Origin: Saccoglossus kowalevskii
Lineage: Eukaryota; Hemichordata; Enteropneusta; Harrimaniidae
NCBI RefSeq assembly: GCF_000003605.2
Contig: NW_003151254.1
Span: 88,944-109,989 of the forward strand
Direction of reading: 5' to 3'
Length of the DNA stretch: 21,046 bases
Each line of letters opens with the position of its first letter. Position 1 is the stretch's first letter. This document shows positions 1-20,714 of the stretch, piece by piece. The notes under the pieces are model-generated. The model did no database searches. It saw only the letters and a list, made by a program, of their open reading frames with translations, and was not told where the DNA came from. The translations under genes were made by a program, and so were the position numbers.

Positions 1-539
1 AGTCTATAAAAACAATATGTTCTTCCCACTTGTACATATATATTTTTAGTGTGCTTAAAGTATCATTTTTGAATAGCAAATGTTTTAAAAAGCAAATGCA
101 TACTAGAAAAGGTCACCTACTTTACTTGAATGGGCATAATTTTCTCACATGTAGAATTGCATATATTGTAATTTTATTTACTGTGTTGGCTCACATTTGT
201 GTCACTCAGGACTTTCATAGCACTAGGTGTATTTATATAAAGCTCTTAAGTCTCAGTGGCAGCTGGTTGTAGAGTGTGGCCTTAATATAGTAGCCTGGTT
301 ACCAATCATTTTGTAGGTTTTGCGTCCCTCTCTATACTAGTCTGGAGATGTTGCTTTGATTTAGCTTGTATGACTGATATTGATTGGTTGATATTTATAG
401 CACGTTGCTAATCTAAATATGCTAATTTTTCTGAACAGTGGATGACAGTGTTCATTCTTCTTTCATGCTGCATCAACTGATAGTTGCCATTGGGATAAAA
501 ACATGGCCAGCAAATTCTTCATGGTGTTTTAATACTATT
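1..539. other. Non-coding, AT-rich
   Basis: There are no splice-bounded coding segments or recognisable protein similarity on either strand; short open frames here have no family signature. Could be the distal 3' flank of a gene to the left. Confidence 0.5.
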
Positions 540-824
540 CAGGGTTTTTTCTAGAAAAAAACTGCAAGAGGGAGCACTTCAATTCAGCGGCGCCACCACG
601 TGGAGGAGATGGGGTTCTTTCTACCAGGTTGTGATAATTCTAAGTTAAAATGGAGCATTCTATGGCCAAAACTACTATCAGACAGGTCACAGTTGAAGAC
701 TGTGGCCACATGTGATCCCTAGTCAATCAGAATTTGATGGTTGCCAAAGGATCTGCTCCCCAGTGTAAGGGAGCCATGGCATGAGGGGGCTGCACCCCTG
801 TTCTATTGTTTTAAAAAATCCCTG
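540..824. mobile_element. MITE-like element with CAGGG ends (hAT-like)
   Basis: The left end reads CAGGGTTTTTTCTAGAAAA and the right end, reverse-complemented, reads CAGGGATTTTTTAAAACA. The flanks are CTATT on the left and CTAGT on the right, a possible 5-bp target duplication with one mismatch. The 285-bp interior is more GC-rich than its surroundings and has no open frame. The end sequence and duplication size suggest a non-autonomous hAT-type element. Ends are only moderately similar, so this call is tentative. Confidence 0.45.
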
Positions 825-2479
825 CTAGTATACTAACATGGTTAAATGAGCAAAATTATGCAACATTTCCAAACTATTATGGTGAAGGACAAAGGACAGG
901 CATAACAGGAAGGTAACTAAGGATAGTGAGTGTATCACATAGAATGAAATGCTTGATTTCAAGTTTATGTACTGTAATTTTTAATTTTGCATAAGGGGCT
1001 TTGCATTTGATGTATCTTGTTCTTGGGGGTAATAAACTCTAAACATTACTTTGGTGGTATTGGATTTATGTATGTTGGTTGGTTGCTTGAATGGATGGTT
1101 TGTTCAAGAGTCTTCTTGACATTCTTGTCAATACTTTTGGATCTGTATCACAGATTTAAAGTGAAATAGCTCATACCAATGTTTTAATATGCCTACCTAC
1201 CCATTTATGGTTTGATAATATTGTATTATGTGTGGCATGGTGAATTGGAAGATAATGATCTAGGAACAGGAAAAACATTGTTTTGACAAAATGATGTAAA
1301 ACATTGCAGGTACATTGTAGAATGCTATTTTTTTTTTGACAAGTGCATATTTTTGTGCATGTACAAAGACAATATTTTGTGTTATATCAGTGTATAATCA
1401 ATCATGTTTGTATTAGTCTGTATTATAATCTTAATTTTGAGAAAGACTGTCAGATAATATGCATAAAATTGCAAGGTAGCAGTGATTTCCATAGACCAAA
1501 ATGAAATCACTACTAAAAATGTAAATTTGTTAATACTAGATATAAACAAGTACATCACAATTTTAAGATATATATATGTATCAATAGCACTCTGCCTTAA
1601 GAGACTGCCAGAACATCCTGACCACCTTTTCATTGCAAGGATTATATGTGTGTCGCCCTCTATTGCAAGAATATTATGAATATTATGTGTGTGCATGGAT
1701 AAGACTTTGAAAAGTATAAATAATTGTCAAAAAAAAATCTTCCAAGGTTTGAGTAACCCACCTAAATTGCTTTTTTTTTTTGTACCATTATTATCAATGA
1801 TGACTCGCTTTGTTCCCGTTATTTGTTTTGAGTGGGTGAATTGTCATGAGTGGATTGAGATAGAGTGCCTATGATTCAACCAGTGAGCTTAGGTAGGTGT
1901 AACTGCATTTCAACGTAGGCGGCTTCCGTCCAGCACGAGTCACGTGACCTCACTGCCTGGACATAGGCAGCTGATGACATCATGTTGGCCTGCTAGGTAC
2001 GCTATTATAGCGGTTTACTTATTAATATTCGGTAGTCGTACATAGCCAGTTATGAATTATGATATTTGATTTGTATAAATGATTCGGAAAATTAAGCATT
2101 ATATGATTGGAATACCTGTATGTTTTTTTTTATAAATCACTAGATTTGTGTAGCTTGGTATTTATTTTGATAATATTCGGTATAAAGGACAATTTAGTTC
2201 AGCGTCAGGCTATTACAGCAGTTAGTCGTCCTCCCTCCAGTTCCTCTTCAAAAACAGGAAAGTCAGAAGATATCGTTTTAATATTTCTCCAATCTGATAA
2301 ATAATAAGAAAAAAATAAATGCAAAACCTATTTGCAGTTAACACAATTGCGAGAAAATATTTGTAAATGGAAATAAAATAATATGTTTTCTTCATAGCTT
2401 GTTGAGTGGGATGGGTCCAAAGGTTACTTTGATAACGCCATACTGGCCATACCTGACTCGCTATAGTAACTGGTGAGGT
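825..2479. other. Non-coding upstream region
   Basis: Apart from the CACGTG palindrome nothing coding is supported. A lone AATAAA sits near 1031. An open frame ending at 2304 has a possible acceptor near 2219 and a serine-rich stretch, but no supporting partner exon. A second CTCF-like fragment, CGCCCTCTATTGC, lies near 1655. Confidence 0.45.
1939..1948. promoter_or_regulatory. GTCACGTGAC palindrome (E-box, CLEAR-like)
   Basis: This is a perfect 10-bp palindrome with CACGTG core, the preferred site for MiT/TFE and USF bHLH-leucine-zipper factors. It lies about 0.55 kb upstream of the candidate leader exon. An ATGAcATCAT near-palindrome follows at about 1974-1983. The site is seen directly; occupancy is inference. 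Confidence 0.4.
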
Positions 2480-2621
2480 CAAATTCGTGTTCCGTGCGAT
2501 CAGCGTTAGTTTTAACGGACCCCTCTAAACGTTTTTCGAGAAATTGTGACCCCAAAGATACCACCGCTTACGTGAATATAAGTCAGTCATTTTCTGGATA
2601 TTAACAGCTATTATCATAAAG
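2480..2621 (+). other. Candidate 5' UTR exon and promoter zone of the tetraspanin
   Basis: CpG dinucleotides are clearly denser here than in the flanks, and the segment ends at AAAG|GTAAGA, a near-ideal donor at 2622. The acceptor at 4167-4168, directly before the start-codon exon, needs such a leader exon; splicing 2621 to 4169 would remove a 1547-nt intron. The left edge is arbitrary and I see no clear TATA box. Transcript data would be needed to fix the start site. Confidence 0.35.
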
Positions 2622-4168
2622 GTAAGACTGTCTTTTCTATGTTTTTTGTAAGTTTTTTTGGTTTTTGTTTGAGGTATATCGATGAAAAGTTTCGCACGTT
2701 ATCAAAACTTATTTGAAAATTAACATCCATAGTAAACGTGAACAGTGGTTGTCAATATTATCATACGATATACTGGTTGTTATTATTGCATTTCGTAGTT
2801 TATAATTTTTGCGTTCACTTTGAACGTGATTTGTTGGATTTTAGTTAGCTTTCATGTGAAATTCTAAAAAAGTATGAAATATTAACGATATACGTCGCGT
2901 TTTCAAAATGGCGTCCGGACAGGTGTGTCCACCATAACAAGAGCCAAATTATTTTTTTTAAATATTACATGTAAGGCCTAACTTTGAACAACTCGGCGAC
3001 CGATTTGATAAAATTTGCATTGTATATTTCCCTGCGGTAATGAATAAACTACCTGAATTTTTCTGAAAAGTATTGAGAGTGGACCATCAACGCCAAAAAC
3101 AAATATATGGCATCGTGCTGTTTTTTTCCTACTGCACGTAATTGTGTTTACCCATTTTTTTCGAAGAGTTATTATAAAAGATATGGACATTAATTCATAT
3201 TCAACCTGAAGTCTGTGGAATATTTAGGTTACTTTATACAAAATACACCAATTGGTGTAGATGACTTTACAATGTAAGTGGGTTTTCAGTCGTGCCTGTC
3301 TGTAATGTCGACTTCTTTATTGACTCAATAACCTAATAAGTAACTATTTATATGTTGTCTTTATGTGAACTGAGCGGGAAATTGCCATTAGGGGCATTAA
3401 CACAAGAACAAATGAAAATTTGATAATAATAATTTCATGCTCAAATTTTGGTCAGATGTTTTGAAATTTGGGTAAAGTGGGTATGGGAAGTTTCATGCTG
3501 TCATATAAGCACGCATGGAATATTAATGCTAGCTTGGAGACGAGGTGTGGAAGACAGTAGATATAGTAACGTATACATAAGTGTTATATTCTCCATTCGT
3601 AGGTAAACGTATAAAAGGTCCGAAACACGAATAAACATGGATATTGTATACAATATAACATTTTGCTTTTCATAGAAGTTATACCGAATTTACTAATCTT
3701 TTTGTTTATTCACGGTCTCATCAGGCAAAACAAGGATAATTATTCACAGCGAATTAATCAATACGTCAACTGTTTGTTTTGTGAGTGGAATACACAAGGG
3801 TATACAATAAACAATTATCGAAAACAAGCCCATCACAGATAATATTAGGAATCTTCCAAACCTCTAAAATGCTTACTATTAGAACAGAACACACATGTAC
3901 TAATACCATGTACATAAAAACTTAAAATACTTCATCAATCGAAACAAACCATACATTTGAAGAATTCCTGTTTTACATAACATGACGTGTTTTAGTTCGT
4001 GTTAGTCCATCTGTTTATACTTGGAGATCGTAATAAATTGAGAAATACGATACTATTTTTACTTCCATGCTTGTTCGAACCGATGTTACAGAATGCTAAT
4101 CGCTATGAGCAGCGCGAGTTACACCAATTGATTTTAAAAACAATGTTGTAAATACGATTGGTTCACAG
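2622..4168 (+). other. Probable intron in the tetraspanin 5' UTR
   Basis: This stretch is bounded by the donor at 2622 and the acceptor AG at 4167-4168. It includes AAAATGGCGTCCGGACAG followed by GTGTGT at 2905-2922, which could be a YY1-like site or an alternative short start exon (M-A-S-G-Q), and a TGACTCA AP-1-type site near 3323. No other exon is recognised. Confidence 0.35.
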
Positions 4169-4193
4169 GTGATTGACAAGACTAGAATTCAAA

Positions 4194-11577
<7,384 letters not shown>

Positions 11578-11674
11578 AAGGTCATTTGGATATATTTGTT
11601 GTGCTGCATCAAGTCTTCAAGTTAACAAAACATAAATATACACGTGCGCAAAATTTACCATTACATCCAATTAA

Positions 11675-11680
11675 AATAAA
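11675..11680 (+). terminator. Candidate tetraspanin poly(A) signal AATAAA
   Basis: This is the first canonical AATAAA after the tetraspanin stop codon, 98 nt downstream, followed by GT-rich sequence within about 20 nt. A further AATAAA lies near 12766. Which one is used cannot be told from sequence. Confidence 0.45.
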
Positions 11681-13990
11681 CGTGCACGTTCCCAACATGG
11701 ACATCCAAACATTATAATTGGTTTGAATGTTTTGTCTAAGAATAATAGTGTAGTTTCGCCTTTTACGAAAACTGTCTGTTTCCCAATCAGTCTGAAGGTC
11801 AGACTGACCTAATATTCTTGCATAGTCCCCAATATATAGTATTGCAGAACTTATATTCATTTTCATATTATGGTCATGTCACCATGACAACACGTTTATT
11901 ATGTTTGTATGATTAACTGCCGTAGTTCTCAAGTTTCAGTTTTACCACTCAGATATAAAATTCAAGTAGAAATATAAAAAGGACTTTTTAATTTCATTGC
12001 ATCCGATTTCCAAAAAAAAATAATATTTGTTGATAGAAAAAAGAACAACTTAAGAACTTAATAATTGTAATTTTATTATTTAATTCTTGCACTGCATTCT
12101 GGGAAATGTGACCCTAGAAAACATATCACAAACTGTTTGTTTTTTTGTTGTGAATTAGTGAAATATGTATCATGTATTATAGAATTGAGAATTTCTTGTT
12201 ATTAGTAACTCGCTTTTTCACTCTAATGACATTTTTATACTTCTCTTAAAAATCGAATTTCCATGATTTGAATAATTTCGGAATGTGTGTGAATTGTCAA
12301 TTCAGTTCAAGCAAGACCTTTGAAACCCCCACTTTAATGACAGTATTGATTACAAAATTTAGTGAAGTATAGTTGAATAATGTTCTGCTCAGAAGTAACC
12401 TCTTTTTATAGATAAACATTACATACATTTGTGTAATTACAGAATATCCGTATTAGTGTATATTTAGCAAAACACATTCTTCAAATAAGTGTGAAAGAAT
12501 TTTGTCATTGCAGGTAATCGCAGGAAAGAATGAGGTTTATGATGATTATCAACTGTTCTCGCGAGTCATTTTGTTTTTAAAAAAAAGAAAACTTTTCTAA
12601 TCATTTTTTTGGTCATAATTACGTCATTGTTATTATTACTCAATTTATTATTCAGATAAGTAGCGAGAAACAAAACAAACTTGATTATTGGACCTTCATA
12701 TCTACTATTGATCTGACAAATGTTTTAAATTGCTTATTTTCGATGTTAATGTTGCATGATTTAAAAATAAACATTTAATTTCTTGAATACTGGTGAGTTT
12801 GTATGTGAAAACATCTAATCACAAGTGCATAACAGCATGGGAGGTAATGCCTGAATATATATAAGCTATCCTTGGCTGATGAAAGAGGTGTCATACTCTA
12901 CCATGTAAAACATTTAACCGATTCTAATAACGAATTCTGGCTTACCTGCGTTTATTGGTCTTCTTTATGCATACAAGTACAAGTACCTGTAGCTATGTGA
13001 CATCACTGATTTGTTGCGAGCATCAATCCATGAATGTCATTCTTGCAGATTACACAACGTCTGAAATGGGGATTATTAATTTGGGATTCAGTTTATTCAA
13101 ATATGTATCCGTAGATCTTTTCTAATTATTTCTAAGTTGACCGAATCAAATTTGGTGTAAATACAGTCCACAACCAGTTGTCGAATAAGACTGGACTGAT
13201 TTCAATTAAGCTTTATATGACAGTACACATTTGGTGTAGGAAATAGTACTTTTTGTTGATATCCGATTCAAGATTGCATAATTTTACGCCCACCGATGCA
13301 CAGAGCACGAGGTTCAGCTCTCAAAGGCAGAATATGTTCAGGTTTATTCACAGAGGAGGAGATTCAGCTCTTAGAATCCATCTGAAGAATATCTGAGGAT
13401 ACCAAATTGATGTCTTCAGTCATTTTGGTAAAAATCAAGGACCAGAAATACCCATTCCTTTTCTAATATTTTAATACACAAAGAATTGTTACATTACTAT
13501 GACAAAATACAAGATATATGCAGCAGCCACTGTAATACATCACTCCCTGTATGTTCTAAACCAATTTTACACAGATTAAAGACAAGTGAGGAAGGGGGAG
13601 GGGCTAATAAATTTGTGTGAAGATGGCCAACTTGTGAATTGTCCTTCACAGTAGTGATGGCTGTCATAAAAAGGGAAGGGCGGTCCAGAATATCGGGAAA
13701 ATAAACATGCTTAAATCACAACTAGAATTACACTGTTTATGTGGTCTTTTTTTAAATCATGCATTTAGGATTCTAGTTTCTACAAAGGTAAAAAAAAATG
13801 TGCATAAAGCCTTGATGATGCTTGTATTTACTGATATAGAGTCTTGTATTGGAGTGAAGTGAAAGTGGTTATGACATGAAATGTAGGCATATAACTGACA
13901 AAGAGTTTTCCCGTTATAAAAAAGGGAGAAAAAATACATGGAAGCCGCTAATAAAAAGTAAAATACAAACGGCAGACATTACAAGTGAAA
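11681..13990. other. Convergent intergenic region
   Basis: This lies between the end of the + strand tetraspanin and the likely 3' UTR of the - strand PRMT1. It is AT-rich with T and A homopolymers. An imperfect duplication around GAGGTTCAGCTCT/GAGATTCAGCTCT lies near 13310-13370. No coding exon is supported on either strand. Confidence 0.55.
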
Positions 13991-13997
13991 CCAAAGT

Positions 13998-14003
13998 TTT
14001 ATT
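13998..14003 (-). terminator. Possible distal PRMT1 poly(A) signal
   Basis: TTTATT on the + strand reads AATAAA on the PRMT1 strand. Others occur at 14536-14541 and 15174-15179; the last, about 376 nt past the stop, is the most proximal canonical one. Alternative 3' ends are plausible. Confidence 0.25.
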
Positions 14004-14983
14004 TGAAAAATATCTTTAAAGACGACTTTTTACCAACAAGATTCAAAGTTTTGTTTTTTTTAGATTTTTAAGTCACATAAATGATACTTTCTGGCAGCAA
14101 TCAACTATACTGCAATAATTTCTGATATACCTTTTTGAAATTTGGGGGGAAAAAAGAGAGAAATTAGAATTGAAAGTACCAGATGTGTAACCTTTGTGGG
14201 TTGCACATAAATTAACGGGAAGGTTGATATAAAACTTTCAAATCTATTAACCAAACAATGTGTTGTTGGCAGACAACTTTTTTTCAAGTATGTTAAGGTG
14301 TTTCAGTTAATCACAATAAAAGAACATTAACATTGTCAATGACCAATCAGACAAGACTTGACTTAGTCAATAGATAATCATACATGTTGTAAACAAACAC
14401 AATTGAGACAAATTTCAGTCGTTGTGTAGAAAGCCAAGATTTAAATTACGTTTATTTGTCCTCTGAACTGTAGCTTGCAAGACCACAGGTTATGACAGAA
14501 CCTTTTTACTGAGCTTTGAGAAAATAATTTCAACATTTATTAGTTGCATGCTGTCCCATGTAGTTCAAACAACTATTGAATGTATGCCATCTGACTTCAA
14601 CAGTACTGTAAGACTAAGATTGAATTAACAGGGAAAACATTACATCATTATTTTAGTATTTAAATAATGCAAATAATCATATATGCAGCAGAACTCTCTG
14701 TAAATGTATCTGTGAATAGTCTACATGGCAGTCTACCTTTTCAAATCCAGTCAAATGTTGTATTATGTACACAGAACTATTTGACATTCAATAAATAGAA
14801 CTTATCTTCTAATAATACGATGTTAGCTGGCTTGCAAGAATTGGTTACAAACACATCAGTGAGAGATACATTCAAAATGGCCAACTGATTCGATACCACC
14901 AAGCCTGTGATGGTTGAAAACAGAAAAATCTACAATCATGACAGTTAAAATAGATCACATCTGAAATTTAATAAGGCTGAAGT

Positions 14984-15049
14984 AAATCCAAGATGGCTGA
15001 TAACAAATCCAAAATGGCCAACAACAAAAAATCCAAGATGGCCAACATG
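14984..15049. repeat. Imperfect 21-24-bp tandem array with AARATGGCY cores
   Basis: Three successive units begin AAATCCAAGATGGCTG, AAATCCAAAATGGCCA and AAATCCAAGATGGCCA. A related AAAATGGCCAACTG lies at 14874-14887 and an AGATGGCCAACTT near 13622. The shared AAGATGGC core is YY1-like. The array lies downstream of the PRMT1 stop, in its possible 3' UTR or 3' flank. Confidence 0.75.
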
Positions 15050-15173
15050 AATCTGAAATGCATTGTAAATGAAGTCAAATCCAAGCAGACATACATCGAT
15101 TTTTACAAAATCTGAGCCTCTTAAAACAATGGGAAAGTCCTTCAGGAATGTGAAAAAATAAGGCTGCTACAAG

Positions 15174-15179
15174 TTTATT
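15174..15179 (-). terminator. Candidate proximal PRMT1 poly(A) signal AATAAA
   Basis: This is the first canonical AATAAA on the minus strand after the PRMT1 stop codon that I can find. If it is used, the 3' UTR is roughly 0.4 kb and would include the C-rich run opposite the 15491-15516 G-tracts. Confidence 0.4.
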
Positions 15180-15490
15180 GTCGGCTAGGACAAAGACTCA
15201 AAAGATCGCAACAAATAACTCTTCACGAAAGGACACAATGAATTCCCTTTCAACTTTTTTTTTAGGAATTAATTTAACATGATGTAGACAATTACAACGA
15301 TATCATAGTTGCAATTCTATTATTTTTGATAATTCTAATAAAATCCAGTGGCACATAAAAATTCATGATTAATGGTTGGATGTCGCTGGACTGTGTTAGT
15401 GAAGCCCATTACTAATAACTTTACTTCACATTGGTACAAAAATGTTCATAATAGACCAGCTGTGTATATGCATATATGCATAGTAGGTGA

Positions 15491-15516
15491 GGGGAGGGGG
15501 AGGGGTGAAGGGAGGG
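15491..15516 (+). other. G-tract run (G-quadruplex-type) just past the PRMT1 stop
   Basis: Five G-tracts (GGGG, GGGGG, GGGG, GGG, GGG) are separated by loops of 1 to 4 nt on the + strand, satisfying the classical quadruplex pattern. It lies 39 nt downstream of the PRMT1 stop codon; the PRMT1 mRNA would carry the C-rich complement, a poly(C)-binding-protein type tract. Confidence 0.7.
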
Positions 15517-15554
15517 ATGAAAGGAGTACTGTAGCTGGTTTTCTAGGTTGATTC

Positions 15555-19213
<3,659 letters not shown>

Positions 19214-19281
19214 TTAAGCATGTACATGTACAAACACAAAATTACCACCACTACAGAACAGTGTTCTCCACGAGGGGGTTT

Positions 19282-19304
19282 TAACAGGGCGCCACGCCCT
19301 GTTA
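19282..19304. repeat. Perfect 10-bp hairpin in the transposon left end
   Basis: TAACAGGGCG and CGCCCTGTTA are separated by CCA. The same CCCTGTT motif recurs at about 19318-19324 and 19336-19342, and once near the right end at about 20688, as expected for subterminal transposase-binding repeats. Confidence 0.7.
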
Positions 19305-19588
19305 TCTGAAATTGGCACCCTGTTTAAATTGTCAGCGCCCTGTTATATTTCCTGTGCCCCCTGCATGGTCCAAGACAAAGAATTGTTTACAAAACAGGCC
19401 AACACTCATTGTCTTCCGAAATGATTCATCGTTCTCAGGGTAACTGGTTCATTGCATTCCGGCTTGTCATCGTAGCAGGTCACAGTGAGGTGATAACACC
19501 ACCGAACAAAAAGTTGTTTCAACACGATTAAAAATGAACATGTGGCCTAGAAAAGTGCATTACCGTACCCACATTTTTACTGCCAGGG

Positions 19589-19607
19589 TGACGTCAAATA
19601 TATAAAA
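19589..19607 (+). promoter_or_regulatory. CRE followed by TATA-like box inside the transposon
   Basis: TGACGTCA at 19589-19596 is followed two bases later by TATATAAAA at 19599-19607. The spacing is tight for a promoter, and no gene is seen downstream on the + strand. Confidence 0.3.
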
Positions 19608-19978
19608 TCGTTATCGGTAAAACCATTCGTCAAAATATAAGGTCTATGGTTAAAACCATGGAGGTTAAAACCAAGTTCACGCCGTGACTTGTAGCGGCAA
19701 CATCGTCACCGCCGAGTGAAACAAAGGCAGCTATGCACTTGCATGATCGGTAAACGACCAGCGCAGTTGACGTACCATCACAGACATTGCTGATCACCAA
19801 GAAGTCCACACAAATGCTTGCTTGAACATGTAAATGTTTATATTTAAATGTCACTATTTAAAGTTGAATTTTCTTTAAATCGCGATTTAAAATCCCCGAT
19901 AAAACGGCCATGCCTTCAACTCACATCATAAGTGGAGGAAATAAATTTACTTGTGTTCTACTTGGAACAAATATTCTG

Positions 19979-20017
19979 ATTGGTTGTTTTTTGCGTCAAT
20001 GCGTGGCTTTAGCCAAT
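19979..20017. promoter_or_regulatory. Opposed CCAAT boxes inside the transposon
   Basis: ATTGG at 19979-19983 (in CTGATTGGTTG) and CCAAT at 20013-20017 (in AGCCAATCA) face each other 29 bp apart, a pattern seen in NF-Y-bound and bidirectional promoters. They may equally be a short inverted repeat of the element. Confidence 0.3.
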
Positions 20018-20714
20018 CAAAAGCACCGTTACATAGTATCAAGGTGCACACAGTAAAATGAACTGTTTCCGGGTCATAGCTGTTTTTAACGAAGCAGACA
20101 TCAACAAACTTTCGATTCGAATGAAAATTATTCTTTTAAGTATGTATTTTGTTTTTTATACCTAATTCTATTATTATTGATAGTAACTGTTAACTGCAGA
20201 TCGAAAATCTTCTATTGTGTACATTTTATTTAGTTTGATCACCTTGGTTTTTGGTGCCATTCATGCAAGTTTTTTAATGAACCAATTACGAACGTTTGTG
20301 TGACATCATACATTCTATTTTGCTTCGTCTAAATAAATATAAATCATAAATATAAATTTTTGCTAAAAATTAAATAAAGCATGTATGTATCTATTTGGGA
20401 AAATAAATTAACAAACTTGTTGTCTTTTTCTGGACGCGATCATTACTGGTAAACAACTGACGTCGCCACGTGATGAATCGTGAAGCTAAAATCAGCTGAT
20501 TGTACATGCTGATGTTTACTTAATAACATCTCTTCAAAATTCTCATTTATATTGTAATAATAAATATATATTATGCATATGGAATAATATGTAGATTAAT
20601 AGATTTTTTGGTTTCCATTTTTCAACATCCTTGCCAATGATGCACGTTACAAATGTGCCACGCCCACTTCACATTGGCGCGCCCTGTTTAATTTTCAAAC
20701 CGTGGAGAACCCTG

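Larger units (their letters stand above)
19259..20714. mobile_element. hAT-like non-autonomous DNA transposon, 1.46 kb
   Basis: The left end reads CAGTGTTCTCCACG and the right end, reverse-complemented, reads CAGGGTTCTCCACG. Both continue to an ACAGGGCGC block. The element is flanked by an identical 5-bp CAGAA at 19254-19258 and 20715-20719. CAG-type ends with short duplications fit the hAT superfamily, where 5-bp variants are known. Subterminal sequence holds four copies of a CCCTGTTWA motif. The interior has no transposase-sized frame (longest about 74 codons), so movement would need an autonomous partner. It lies in the PRMT1 intron upstream of 19186. Confidence 0.72.

Noticed and set aside
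4070-4090. TTCGAA-type B-box string suggesting a tRNA
   Set aside because: No A-box at the right distance and no cloverleaf could be drawn.
19630-19854. 74-codon minus-strand frame as a PRMT1 first exon
   Set aside because: It lies inside the transposon; its only donor-like GTACGT would leave phase 1 while the next exon needs phase 0.
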